The notes: generated by a model from the letters alone, not told the origin. 42,766 nucleotides of DNA from Sphaerobacter sp. (GCA_029961075.1 JASBVL010000020.1:1-42766), one strand, 5' to 3'. Counted from the stretch's first letter, positions 1 to 7,906 are shown. Made by a program: numbers and translations.

Positions 1-216
1 CTGGCCCCTCTCCGCCGGTCCGGCAGCCACTCCTTGCCCCGGACGGCCCAGTCTGCTCACCACTCAATGTGGTCCGTGGCCTCGGGTGCCACGTGCCCTG
101 CGCCGGGCGCTCGCCCAGCGGACTGAAGCATCCTCGGCTCGTGAACCGCTCGCAGAAGTGTACTACCTGGTATTCCCTGCCGGCGTCCCCAACTGGCGAA
201 CACCGGTCGGCGCACT
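1..216. other. Unassigned left-edge sequence, no gene recognised
   Basis: I see no protein-coding region, tRNA, T-box or riboswitch core here that I can defend. Open frames crossing this stretch (starting at 69 and 86) have arginine/proline-rich shadow composition and no family resemblance. The region before the first real gene (start 316) ends in a candidate promoter, listed separately. It may hold the 3' flank of a gene lying outside the window. Confidence 0.4.
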
Positions 217-225
217 TGTTACAAT
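217..225 (+). promoter_or_regulatory. Candidate extended -10 promoter for the acyl-CoA dehydrogenase-like gene
   Basis: The sequence TGTTACAAT gives an extended -10 (TGn) joined to TACAAT, five of six matches to the sigma-70 consensus. No good -35 is seen; CGAACA around 197-202 is a weak candidate. Transcription would begin near 232, leaving a leader of about 85 nt before the chosen start at 316. This is an inference from motif shape only. Confidence 0.4.
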
Positions 226-315
226 GGCGTCGCGGTGCACGGCACACGCTCCAAACGGGCACGCGGGCAGACAACCTCCGGCCGCGCCTCGCGGCAAGCA
301 GGGGGCGAGACACTC

Positions 316-1500
316 ATGGAGCGCTATCGAGACCGGGCGGCGCGCGTGCGCGCCTTCGGCGAGCGGGTGCTCGCACCGACCATCGAGGAGGAGTTTCGGG
401 CGGCCCGCCCGAACCCCGCGGCGATCCCGGCGATGGCGGCCGAGGGGCTGCTCGGATGGAGCCTGCCACCCCGCTACGGCGGGCTGGGGCACGACTACCG
501 CGCGCTGGCCGTGCTCTGCGAGGAGCTGGGCCGCATCGACGCCGCACACCAGATCACGGTGACCGTCCACCTGGCACTCGTCGGCCTGAGCATCCTGCAG
601 TGGGGCAGCGAGGCGCAGCGCCAGCGCTGGCTCCCCCTGCTCGCGCGCGGTGAGCGCATCGCGACGTTCGCGCTCACCGAGCCGGGCGCGGGATCTGATG
701 TCGGCGCGCTGATCGCGAGCGCGCGCCGGGGCGGCCCGGGCTACGTCCTCAACGGCGAGAAGTCGTGGATCAGCCTCGCGGATGAGGCGACGCTCTTCCT
801 GGTCTTCGCCAGTGTCGACCGCGCCCGTCGCCACCACGGGATCACCGCCTTCCTGGTCGAGCGCGGCACGCCGGGGCTGAGCACCACCACCTACCCGGGC
901 AAGCTGGGCATCCGCGCCGGCAGCACCGGCTCGGTCATCATGCAGGACGTGCGCGTCGGCCCCGACGCGCTCCTCGGGCAGGAGGGCGAGGGCTTCGCGG
1001 TCGCTATGGCCGCGTTGGGAAACGGACTCTACACCGTCGGGGCCGGCGCGGTCGGGGCCGCACAGGCAGCCCTCGATGCGACCGTGGCGTTCCTGCACAC
1101 CATCGACCCGAGCGGTACCGGGCCGGCCCGCAGCCAATGGGTGCAGCAGCGGGTCGCACGCATGGTCTCCGGGGTCGAGCGCTCGCGGCTCCTGATCCAT
1201 CGCGCCGGGGCGCTGAAGAACCGCGGCGTGCCGAATGCACGGGAAACGGGCCTGGCCAAGTGGCAGGCGACCGAGGCCGCCTTCCAGGCGTGCCAGGACG
1301 CGCTCGCGATCCGGGCCGCCTTCGGGCCGCCGCCGTACGACCCGATCGAGCGGATCCTGGCCAACGCCAAGGGGAGCGTGATCTTCGGCGGGACGAGCCA
1401 GATCCACACCGGGATGCAAGCGGGATATGCCCTGGGATACCGGCCCGAGCGAGCGCCGCGGTGTCCCGCCCCCACGGCGACGGACCTCGCCGCCTCCTGA
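316..1500 (+). CDS. Acyl-CoA dehydrogenase-like flavoprotein lacking the usual catalytic Glu
   Basis: A 394-residue protein with the acyl-CoA dehydrogenase layout: helical N-terminal domain, beta middle domain with the flavin/substrate loop LTEPGAGSDV, and C-terminal helical domain ending in the FAD-contacting GGTSQIHTG segment. Family members oxidise acyl-CoA thioesters with FAD and pass electrons to ETF. The position that holds the catalytic base in medium/short-chain enzymes (YEGT) is FGGT here, with Gly358. The alternative Glu used by isovaleryl- and long-chain enzymes, on the helix around ALGNGLYTVGAG, is also not visible. The usual Y..xR..FG and G.YGY signatures are degraded (IDPSGTGPARSQW; AAFGPPPYDP). 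The start at 316 follows a GGGGGCGAG stretch; an in-frame GTG at 235 would only add an arginine-rich tail. The fold is confident, ordinary dehydrogenase activity is not. It may act on an atypical substrate or be non-oxidative. Confidence 0.8.
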   Translation: MERYRDRAARVRAFGERVLAPTIEEEFRAARPNPAAIPAMAAEGLLGWSLPPRYGGLGHDYRALAVLCEELGRIDAAHQITVTVHLALVGLSILQWGSEAQRQRWLPLLARGERIATFALTEPGAGSDVGALIASARRGGPGYVLNGEKSWISLADEATLFLVFASVDRARRHHGITAFLVERGTPGLSTTTYPGKLGIRAGSTGSVIMQDVRVGPDALLGQEGEGFAVAMAALGNGLYTVGAGAVGAAQAALDATVAFLHTIDPSGTGPARSQWVQQRVARMVSGVERSRLLIHRAGALKNRGVPNARETGLAKWQATEAAFQACQDALAIRAAFGPPPYDPIERILANAKGSVIFGGTSQIHTGMQAGYALGYRPERAPRCPAPTATDLAAS

Positions 1501-1599
1501 CACACCCGCCCGGCGGCGTGCCCCGCGTCCGTGTGCGCCGGCACGACCGAGGTCTCCGCTCGTGGGCGGCCGCCTGAGGGCCGTTCGTGCGGCAACGCG

Positions 1600-1608
1600 T
1601 GGTAAGAT
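1600..1608 (+). promoter_or_regulatory. Candidate extended -10 promoter upstream of the DUF983 gene
   Basis: TGGTAAGAT combines a TGn extension with TAAGAT. It lies 48 nt before the start codon at 1657, in the gap after the acyl-CoA dehydrogenase-like gene. No convincing -35 is present at the expected distance. Confidence 0.4.
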
Positions 1609-1656
1609 TGGGCCGATTCGAGAGGCGCCCGGTTCGTCTCCTGGGAAAGGCGAGCC

Positions 1657-2085
1657 ATGAGCGACGTGAGCAAGGCACTCCTGGTACTGCTCCGCGGCCT
1701 GGTCCGGCGCTGCCCGAGCTGCGGCGACCCCGGCACCTATCAGCGCTGGTTCTTCATGCGGGGGCGATGTCCCCGCTGCGGTCTCCTCTTCGAACGCGAA
1801 GAGGGGTACTGGACCGGCGCCATGGCGATCAACCTCATCGTCACCGAGCTCATCTTCGCGGTGGTCATGGTGGCCTGGGTCATCAAGGCCTGGCCGGATG
1901 TGCCGATGGTCCCGCTGCTGACCGTGGGTCTGGTCTTGAACGGGATCGTCGCCGTCCTGTTCTACCCGATAGCCCGGACGATCTGGATCGCCATCGACCT
2001 CCTGCTCCATCCCCTCGAGGCCGAAGAGATCGAAGAGACGGCTCGCCTCCACCACGTGCGTGAGCGCAGCACCGGCGGCCTGTGA
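1657..2085 (+). CDS. DUF983 family zinc-ribbon membrane protein
   Basis: A 142-residue protein. The N-terminal part has two CxxC pairs (Cys19/Cys22 and Cys38/Cys41) that would bind zinc. It is followed by EREEGYWTGAMAINL and two hydrophobic segments (about residues 57-78 and 84-106), a conserved arrangement in DUF983 proteins. The biochemical function of the family is unknown. The start follows a GGGAAAGGCGAG ribosome-binding region. It converges on malQ with only 12 nt between the two stop codons and no visible terminator, so the two transcripts probably overlap. I recognise the family with good confidence but no function can be assigned. Confidence 0.8.
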   Translation: MSDVSKALLVLLRGLVRRCPSCGDPGTYQRWFFMRGRCPRCGLLFEREEGYWTGAMAINLIVTELIFAVVMVAWVIKAWPDVPMVPLLTVGLVLNGIVAVLFYPIARTIWIAIDLLLHPLEAEEIEETARLHHVRERSTGGL

Positions 2086-2097
2086 TCGACGTGGGCG

Positions 2098-3603
2098 CTA
2101 CCCACCCCGAGCATCCCGTCCGTACGTCTCGGTGAGCACGGCCAGGCGCCGGGCGCGCTCACCGCTGAGCCCGTCGGGCACGGAGCGCCACTCCCAGTTG
2201 CCGGCCGCCGTGCCCGGCACGTTCATGCGTGCCTCGCTGCCCAGCTCCAGCACATCCTGCAGGGGGACGATGGCGGTGTCCGCGATCGACATCAGCGCCA
2301 GGCGAATCAGGTCCCAGGCTACGTCGCTGCCATCCGTGCCCAGATAGCGGAGCGCATGTTCCCGCTCGTGCGGCGCACAACTGCGAAACCAGCCGAGGGT
2401 CGTGTCGTTGTCGTGCGTGCCGGTGTAGACCACCGTGTTGCGCTCGTAGTTGTGCGGCAGGTAGGGGTTGTCACTCCCGCCGCCGAAGGCGAACTGGAGC
2501 ACCCGCATTCCGGGGTAGCCGAGCTGCGCCCGGAGCGCGTGCACGTCCTCGGTGATCAGGCCCAGATCCTCGACGATCAACGGCACCCGGCCGAGGTCGT
2601 GTTCGACCCGGCGGAACAGCTCCTCTCCCGGACCGGGCACCCACACCCCGTTGAGGGCCGTGTCCTCCCCGGCCGGCACCTGCCAGCCGGCCACGAAACC
2701 GCGGAAGTGGTCCACCCGCACCACGTCGAACAGCTCGCGGGCGCGCCGAAACCGCTCGACCCACCAGCGGTACTCCGTCGCCGCCAGCACGTCCCACCGG
2801 TAGCACGGGTTGCCCCAGAGCTGGCCGCTGGCCGAGAAGTAGTCGGGTGGCACGCCGGCCCGCCTCGTCGGCTGGCCGTGCTCATCGAGCGTGAAGATCT
2901 CCTGGTGCGCCCAGACATCGGCGCTGTCGTGCGCGACGTAGATCGGGATGTCGCCAACGACCTCGATGTGCAACTCGTTCGCGCGCCGCTTCACGGCCCC
3001 CCACTGCCGATCGAACAGGTACTGGAGGAACATCTCGAAGTGGACCTCGCGGTCCAGCCGCGCGCGCCAGGGCCGCAGGGCCTCCGGTTCGCGCCGCACC
3101 AACTCGGGCTCCCAGCGGTACCAGGGAAGACCGTCGTGGGCGCTGCGGAGCGCGGCGTAGAGCGCATAGTCGTCCAGCCACGCCGCCGCCCGCGCGCAGA
3201 ACGCCTCATAGTCGGCACGCAGGGCGGGATCGCTGCCCGTGACAAAGCGCTCGCAGGCTCGCCGGAGGGCCGGCTGCTTCATCGCCGCCGCCCCCGCGTA
3301 GTCGACCCGCGAGGGGTCGCCCGCGAGCAGCGGCGGCACCTCCTCAGGTGCCAGCAGCCCCAGCTCCACCAGCGGCGCCAGCGCGATCAGCAGGGGGCTG
3401 CCGGCGAACGAGGACCGCGCGTCGTACGGCGAGTTCCCGCCGCCGGGCGGGCCGAGCGGCAGGAGCTGCCACAGGGACTGGCCAGCCTCGCTCAGCCACG
3501 CCAGGAAGCGAAAGGCCGCTTCCCCCAGATCCCCGATCCCGTGATCCCCAGGGAGGGATGTCGGATGGAGCAGGATCCCCGCCCTCCGGCGCGCCACCGC
3601 CAC
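2098..3603 (-). CDS. malQ: 4-alpha-glucanotransferase (amylomaltase, GH77)
   Basis: A 501-residue protein, the normal length of bacterial MalQ. It moves alpha-1,4-glucan segments between malto-oligosaccharides in cytoplasmic maltodextrin or glycogen metabolism. The N terminus GILLHPTSLPG and GNSPYDARSSFAG are typical of GH77. The catalytic residues are visible: nucleophile Asp298 in RVDHFRGF, acid/base Glu345 in IVEDLGLI, and transition-state Asp398 in GTHDNDTT. The start is a GTG at 3603; an ATG ten bases further out is out of frame. It is the only minus-strand gene in this part of the window and no other maltodextrin gene is next to it, so it is likely transcribed alone from the short gap shared with nth. 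Confidence 0.95.
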   Translation of the reverse strand: MAVARRRAGILLHPTSLPGDHGIGDLGEAAFRFLAWLSEAGQSLWQLLPLGPPGGGNSPYDARSSFAGSPLLIALAPLVELGLLAPEEVPPLLAGDPSRVDYAGAAAMKQPALRRACERFVTGSDPALRADYEAFCARAAAWLDDYALYAALRSAHDGLPWYRWEPELVRREPEALRPWRARLDREVHFEMFLQYLFDRQWGAVKRRANELHIEVVGDIPIYVAHDSADVWAHQEIFTLDEHGQPTRRAGVPPDYFSASGQLWGNPCYRWDVLAATEYRWWVERFRRARELFDVVRVDHFRGFVAGWQVPAGEDTALNGVWVPGPGEELFRRVEHDLGRVPLIVEDLGLITEDVHALRAQLGYPGMRVLQFAFGGGSDNPYLPHNYERNTVVYTGTHDNDTTLGWFRSCAPHEREHALRYLGTDGSDVAWDLIRLALMSIADTAIVPLQDVLELGSEARMNVPGTAAGNWEWRSVPDGLSGERARRLAVLTETYGRDARGG

Positions 3604-3689
3604 ACCGTCCCATCGTCACCCCGAGCCCGGCCCGTGCTCGGGCCAGGCCGTCGTTACGCCTGCTCCCCGCCCCGCTCGCGCGCGGAATG

Positions 3690-3719
3690 CAGACAGATCG
3701 CCTGCGACTGCCCTAGAAT
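3690..3719 (+). promoter_or_regulatory. Candidate promoter for nth, predicting a leaderless mRNA
   Basis: CAGACA (3690-3695) and TAGAAT (3714-3719) are separated by 18 bp. The -10 ends only 7 bp before the nth ATG at 3727, so initiation at the usual distance would start the message at or next to the A of the start codon. No ribosome-binding sequence is needed or seen. Confidence 0.5.
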
Positions 3720-3726
3720 AGCGAGC

Positions 3727-4446
3727 ATGGAGCGAGCAGCGCCGAGCGAGCAGGATCGCAGGAGACGCGCCGCGGAGGTCGTGCGGCGGTTGAACGAGTC
3801 GTACGGCACGCCGCAGTGGCAACCGTCGGGCGCCCCGGTGGATGAGCTCGTCCAAACCATCCTGTCCCAGCACACATCGGACGTCAACTCCCGCCGCGCC
3901 TACGCCGAGCTCCGCCGCCGCTTCCCAACCTGGGAGGCGGTCGTCGCCGCGCCGGTTGAGGAAGTGGCCGCGGCGATCCGCGCGGGCGGCCTCGCCCGTC
4001 AGAAGGCACCGCGTATCCAGGCGGCGCTCGCCGCGATCCTGGCCTCCGGCGAGGATCCGCCGCTCGCCTCGCTGGCGACCCTGCCGCTGCCGGAGGCCAA
4101 GGCGCGCCTCACCGCCCTGCCCGGGGTCGGCCCCAAGACGGCTGCCTGCGTGCTCCTCTTCGCCTGTGGGCGACCGGCGCTGCCGGTGGATACGCACGTC
4201 TACCGCGTATCGCGCCGCATCGGGCTGATCGACCCGAATGTGAGCGAGGCGGACGCGCACGACCGCCTCGAGGCACTCGTGGACCCAGAGGACGTCTACA
4301 CCTTCCACGTCAACGTCATCCGGCACGGACGCCAGGTTTGCGTCGCCACCAGGCCCCGGTGCGACCGCTGCTGCCTGACCGACCTCTGCGACTACGCGCA
4401 GCACCAAGAACGGCCAGTTCACGACCGCGCGGGCGCATCCTCCTGA
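3727..4446 (+). CDS. nth: Endonuclease III (DNA glycosylase/AP lyase)
   Basis: A 239-residue base-excision repair enzyme that removes oxidised pyrimidines and cleaves the abasic site. The helix-hairpin-helix LPGVGPKTAA carries the catalytic Lys137, and the conserved aspartate is Asp155 in PVDTHVYRVSRR. A [4Fe-4S] cluster motif C-x6-C-x2-C-x5-C is complete at Cys205, Cys212, Cys215 and Cys221. The N terminus carries a short charged extension before the ILSQHTSD segment, which matches LSxQTTD of the family. The start at 3727 lies 7 bp after a TAGAAT -10 element, so translation is probably leaderless. The malQ gene is divergent upstream. A 13-bp palindrome follows the stop codon by 21 nt. Confidence 0.95.
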   Translation: MERAAPSEQDRRRRAAEVVRRLNESYGTPQWQPSGAPVDELVQTILSQHTSDVNSRRAYAELRRRFPTWEAVVAAPVEEVAAAIRAGGLARQKAPRIQAALAAILASGEDPPLASLATLPLPEAKARLTALPGVGPKTAACVLLFACGRPALPVDTHVYRVSRRIGLIDPNVSEADAHDRLEALVDPEDVYTFHVNVIRHGRQVCVATRPRCDRCCLTDLCDYAQHQERPVHDRAGASS

Positions 4447-4458
4447 GCCGGTGGCGAG

Positions 4459-4467
4459 TGCTATCAT
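4459..4467 (+). promoter_or_regulatory. Candidate extended -10 promoter for the phosphatase/hydrolase/peptidase operon
   Basis: TGCTATCAT provides a TGn extension with TATCAT. It lies just after the nth stop and immediately before a perfect 13-bp inverted repeat. Initiation would fall near 4474, inside the left arm of that repeat, giving a leader of about 65 nt before the start at 4538. Confidence 0.4.
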
Positions 4468-4499
4468 GGGCTGCGGACACCAGGCTGTGTCCGCAGCCC
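4468..4499 (+). repeat. Perfect 13-bp inverted repeat after nth
   Basis: GGGCTGCGGACAC (4468-4480) is repeated exactly as its reverse complement at 4487-4499, with a six-base centre CAGGCT. As RNA it would be a very stable hairpin and could end the nth transcript, although no T-run follows. As DNA it overlaps the predicted start of the next transcript and could be an operator. Confidence 0.75.
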
Positions 4500-4537
4500 G
4501 ATCGACCGGCAGGCGACGCACGAGGCGGTGAGTGCCG

Positions 4538-5191
4538 ATGCAAACCGAGATCATTCTGGTGCGGCACGGTGAGACCGAGGCCAATAACCATGGGGTCCTC
4601 CACGGGCGCACCGATCTCCCGCTGACGGAGCGGGGCCGCCTGCAAGCAGCGCTGGTCGCGGAGCGGCTCGCCAGCGTCCCCGGTGTGAGCGCCCTGCTTA
4701 CCAGCCCGCTCCAGCGGGCGCTCGCCACCGCGGAGACGATCGGGCGACGGCTCGGGCTTCGGCCCACGGTGGACCACGAGCTCCGGGAGCTGGATTTCGG
4801 CGACTTCGAGGGCTGGACGTTCCAGGACATCCGCGAGCGGCACCCTGAGCTGTTCGCCCGGCTCGTCGATGTCCACGACCTCGACGCAGGCTTCCCCAAC
4901 GGAGAGACGCGCCGCCAGTTCCACAGCCGGGTGCGCCGCGCGTTCGAGACCCTGCGGCAGCGCTACGCCGCGTCGCGCGTCATCGTCGTCGCCCACAACG
5001 GCGTCATCGCCTCCGGTCTGGCGCAGCTCCTGAGCGGAGATCCGAACAAGTGGGACCAGTTCATGGTCGCCAATTGCAGCATCACGCATCTGGTGTTCGA
5101 CGACAGCGGCGCGGTGACGCTCCGCTGCTGGAACGACGTCGCGCACCTCGGGCAGGTCGGGGAGGCGACACGATGGAAGTCCTCGTCTTAG
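4538..5191 (+). CDS. Histidine phosphatase superfamily protein (phosphoglycerate mutase-like)
   Basis: A 217-residue cytoplasmic phosphatase of the phosphoglycerate mutase-like group. The phospho-accepting histidine is His10 in LVRHGETE; the partner residues are Arg60 in SPLQRALATAE, Glu84 in ELRELDFGDFEG and His153 in VVAHNGV. The length and motif spacing fit broad-specificity phosphatases of the CobC/PhoE type better than cofactor-dependent glycolytic mutases, but the substrate cannot be read from sequence. The ATG at 4538 is preferred because GAGGCGG lies about 9 nt upstream; a GTG at 4532 is the alternative. Its last 19 nt overlap the next gene, indicating translational coupling in a three-gene unit. 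Confidence 0.88.
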   Translation: MQTEIILVRHGETEANNHGVLHGRTDLPLTERGRLQAALVAERLASVPGVSALLTSPLQRALATAETIGRRLGLRPTVDHELRELDFGDFEGWTFQDIRERHPELFARLVDVHDLDAGFPNGETRRQFHSRVRRAFETLRQRYAASRVIVVAHNGVIASGLAQLLSGDPNKWDQFMVANCSITHLVFDDSGAVTLRCWNDVAHLGQVGEATRWKSSS

Positions 5192-5979
5192 GCGGCTCGG
5201 CGGCGAGCCCCAACCCCGGGCAGGGCTGCGCCGGATACCTCGTGACCCACGGGTCCACGACCATCCTCCTCGACTGCGGCCCCGGGACGCTGCCCGTCCT
5301 GCGCGCCGCCACCGACGTGCGGGCAATCGATGCCATCATCATCTCGCACATGCATGCCGACCACATGCTCGACCTGGTCCCGCTCCGGTACGGGCTCAAG
5401 TACGGCCCAGGAGCCACCGCTTATCGGCTGCCGCTGTGGCTGCCGCCGGACGGCCGCGAGATGCTCGAGCGGCTCGCTGCGGCCCTCGCCATCGGCCGCG
5501 AGGCGGTGACCGACTTCTTCGAGTCGGTCTTCGCGCTGGCCGCTTATGACCCGGCCTCCCCGCTCAGGATCGGCGACCTGACGATCCGCTTCCAGCCGAC
5601 GCAGCATCCCGTCCCCTGCTGGGCGATGCGCATCGAGGCCGAGGGACAGAGCCTGGTCTACCTGGCCGACACCGGACCGGAGGCCGAACTGGCACGCTTC
5701 GCCGAGGGTGCCGACCTCGTCATCTGCGAGGCCACCCTCGCCAGCCCTGAGCTCGGCTCGACGGTCGGCCATCTCACGCCGCAGCAGGCCGGCGCGCTCG
5801 CGGCCGAGGCTGGCGCCCGGTCGCTGCTGCTGACCCACTACTGGGTTGAGCTGGGGCCGGACCGGCTGCGTGCCGACGCGGCGGACGCCTTCGGTGGGCC
5901 CGTGCTGGTCGCCGAGCCGTACCTGCGCATCGGCGTCGCCACTGGCGCCGCTGCCCCCGACACACCAGGAGCCCTATGA
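5173..5979 (+). CDS. Metallo-beta-lactamase-fold hydrolase, RNase Z-like
   Basis: A 268-residue protein with the metallo-beta-lactamase fold. Metal ligands are visible as HxHxDH (His59, His61, Asp63, His64 in SHMHADH), His145 in TQHPVPCW, Asp166 in YLADTG and His222 in LLTHYW. The order of motifs, including GHLTPQQAGALA, is that of the RNase Z/arylsulfatase-like branch (COG1234), whose members include tRNA 3'-processing enzymes and cyclic-nucleotide phosphodiesterases. The flexible arm of canonical RNase Z is not evident, so I do not call it tRNase Z. GGAGG sits 7 nt before the start, inside the upstream gene. The stop overlaps the next start as ATGA. Confidence 0.88.
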   Translation: MEVLVLGGSAASPNPGQGCAGYLVTHGSTTILLDCGPGTLPVLRAATDVRAIDAIIISHMHADHMLDLVPLRYGLKYGPGATAYRLPLWLPPDGREMLERLAAALAIGREAVTDFFESVFALAAYDPASPLRIGDLTIRFQPTQHPVPCWAMRIEAEGQSLVYLADTGPEAELARFAEGADLVICEATLASPELGSTVGHLTPQQAGALAAEAGARSLLLTHYWVELGPDRLRADAADAFGGPVLVAEPYLRIGVATGAAAPDTPGAL

Positions 5980-6944
5980 GCCAGGCGCGCGACGATGCCT
6001 TCGCCATCCCGGGCTTTCGCGTCGGGCACTGGACGCACCCGACCGGCGCCACCGGCTGCACGGTCGTTCTCGCCGAAGCCTCGGCACCGGCCGTGGCCGA
6101 GGTGCGCGGCGGTGCGCCGGGCACGCGTGAGCTCGCCCTGCTCGAGCACGGGCGGCTCGTGCGGCACGTCGATGCCGTGCTGCTCACCGGCGGCAGCGCC
6201 TTCGGATTAGCCGCGGCCGATGGCGTGGTCGCCTGGCTGCGGGAGCAGGGGCGCGGCTTCCCCACCAGCAGCATCCCGGTCCCGATCGTGCCCGCTGCGG
6301 TGTTGTTCGACCTCGACGGGCCGGAGCCGCCCGTCCCCACCGCGGCCGCCGGGTACCAGGCAGCCGCCAACGCCGTGCCTCACGGCTGGGTCTCGGGCCG
6401 GGTCGGCGCCGGGGCCGGCGCTCGCGCGGGCCAGGTTGCCGGCCGCGCGCACGCCACCCCGACCGGGCTCGGCGCCGCCGTCGTCAGCGCGCCGGCCGGC
6501 TCGGTGGCAGCGCTGTTCGCCGTCAACCCGCTGGGCGACGTCGTCGACCCGGAGAGCGGCCGCATCCTGGCCGGCGCGCGGGACGCCGCGACCGGCGCCT
6601 GGATCGACAGTGAGGCTGCCATCCTCCGCCGCGACGCGGCGCCGCGCGACGCGCCCGGGACCAACACGGTGATCGGCGTGGTCGTCATCGACGGCGCCGC
6701 CGACCGCGACGCGCTCGTGCGGGTCGCGGTGGCGGCCCACGACGGCATCGCGCGGGCCGTGCGGCCGGCCCACACGCCGTTCGACGGGGATGTGGTCTTC
6801 GTCATGGCGCGCGAGGAGGGCACGGTCGCGGCCGGCGTCGTTCTCGCGTGGTGCGCGGCTGCGCAGCAGGCGGTGGCGCGCGCCATCGTCAACAGCGCTC
6901 GGGTGCCGGGCGGCGGCTCCGCTGCGACTCCTGACCCCGGCTGA
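5976..6944 (+). CDS. P1/S58 family peptidase (DmpA/NylC-like N-terminal hydrolase)
   Basis: A 322-residue member of the self-cleaving DmpA/NylC group, which includes L-aminopeptidases and nylon-oligomer hydrolases. The autocleavage site is seen as Asn230-Thr231 in GTNTVIGVV; Thr231 would become the N-terminal nucleophile of the small subunit. The acidic pair Asp270/Asp272 in PFDGDVVF matches the supporting residues known in NylC. The N-terminal GGSAFGLAAADGV segment is also typical. The start overlaps the upstream stop (ATGA) and has AGGAG 4 nt before it. No signal peptide is evident, so it is probably cytoplasmic. The physiological substrate is unknown. It is the last gene of the overlapping trio 4538-6944. 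Confidence 0.88.
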   Translation: MSQARDDAFAIPGFRVGHWTHPTGATGCTVVLAEASAPAVAEVRGGAPGTRELALLEHGRLVRHVDAVLLTGGSAFGLAAADGVVAWLREQGRGFPTSSIPVPIVPAAVLFDLDGPEPPVPTAAAGYQAAANAVPHGWVSGRVGAGAGARAGQVAGRAHATPTGLGAAVVSAPAGSVAALFAVNPLGDVVDPESGRILAGARDAATGAWIDSEAAILRRDAAPRDAPGTNTVIGVVVIDGAADRDALVRVAVAAHDGIARAVRPAHTPFDGDVVFVMAREEGTVAAGVVLAWCAAAQQAVARAIVNSARVPGGGSAATPDPG

Positions 6945-6959
6945 CGGGGGTGCTACACT
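6931..6959 (+). promoter_or_regulatory. Candidate sigma-70 promoter for the TIM barrel gene
   Basis: CTGACC (6931-6936) and TACACT (6954-6959) are spaced by 17 bp, and TGC precedes the -10, making an extended -10. The -35 lies inside the end of the upstream peptidase gene. Initiation would fall near 6966, giving a leader of about 70 nt to the start at 7038, or a leaderless message if the ATG at 6965 is used. Confidence 0.5.
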
Positions 6960-7037
6960 GGGGGATGGCAATCGCGCGTCCGCGCCGCCCCGATCCGCCG
7001 GTGACGGGCGAAGCCGCGCTTACGGAGCCGAGGCCCA

Positions 7038-7906
7038 TGGCGATGGACGTGATCGTCTCGACCGGGTCGTTGACCGGCATGTCGCTCCCGCGCATCTTCG
7101 ACGTGGCGCGCCGCGCCGGCGCCGACGGCGTGGAGCTGATGCTGACCGCGCGGCTGGTGCAGCAGGGCCCCGAGCGCGTCCGGGAACTGGAGCGGCGCTT
7201 CGGCGTCGCCGTGCGCTCCGTCCACGCCGTCCTGCGCCTCCGTGAGCCGTCCGCGCGGCAGGGCGCGGAGGATATCGTCGCCTCCGCGCGCTTCGCCCGC
7301 GCGCTCTCCGCCTGTGAAACCCTGGTCGTGCATCCACCGACCGTGTCGTCGCTCCACACCCTGGCGGCGAGCCGGTGGTTCGACGCGCTCGAGACGGTGC
7401 GGGCCATGACCGACGACGCACCGACCCGGGTCACCATCGAGAACCTGGGGCGGCTGCGGCGGTCGGATCCCCCATCGGTCTTCGATCACCCTGATCGACT
7501 GCGCTGGGTCGCCCAGGAGTGGGGCGTCGGGGTGACCTACGACACCGCCCATGCCGCCAGCCGCGACTGGGATGTAGTGGCCACGGCCGGGCGGCTGGCC
7601 CCCTACCTGGCCAACCTCCATCTGAGCGACTACGGGCGGCGAGACTTCCCGGTCGGCATGGCGAACGCGCTCCTCCGGGACCACCAGCTCCCCGGCAGCG
7701 GCGTGCTCCCGCTCGAGGCGCTGCTCTTCCACCTGGCGCGCACCGGCTACCGGGGTCTCGTGACGCTGGAGCTGAGCCCGGTGGCCCTCGGCGTCCCGTG
7801 GCGCCCGGCCGTCGAGCGGCGCCTCCGCGGCGCGATCACCCACTGCCGGGCCGCGATCCAGGCTGGGGCCCTCGCCCACGGACCGAGCCATCTCCTGGGC
7901 CCCTAG
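7038..7906 (+). CDS. Sugar phosphate isomerase/epimerase-like TIM barrel protein
   Basis: A 289-residue xylose-isomerase-like TIM barrel. Probable divalent-metal ligands follow the family pattern: Glu135 in TIENLG, Asp169/His172 in TYDTAHA, His195/Asp198 in LHLSDY and Glu245 in TLELSP. Members isomerise or epimerise sugars or act as endonuclease IV-like enzymes; the ENLGR and HLSD motifs favour the sugar isomerase side. The substrate is unknown. I chose the ATG at 7038 because the family usually begins close to the first strand (MDVIVSTGS) and CGGAGCCGAG lies just upstream. An in-frame ATG at 6965 would add a proline/arginine-rich tail of 24 residues. It converges on rpsI across a 107-bp gap containing a terminator. 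Confidence 0.82.

Noticed and set aside
1..315. Possible T-box, tRNA or riboswitch at the left edge
   Set aside because: I found no T-box antiterminator consensus, no cloverleaf and no known riboswitch core.
163..2055. 630-codon minus-strand frame across the acyl-CoA dehydrogenase-like and DUF983 genes
   Set aside because: Both plus-strand genes have family motifs and plausible starts; the antisense frame has none.
2356..3726. Upstream extension of the nth frame opposite malQ
   Set aside because: The frame is open by chance through malQ; nth homology and the -10 element place the start at 3727.
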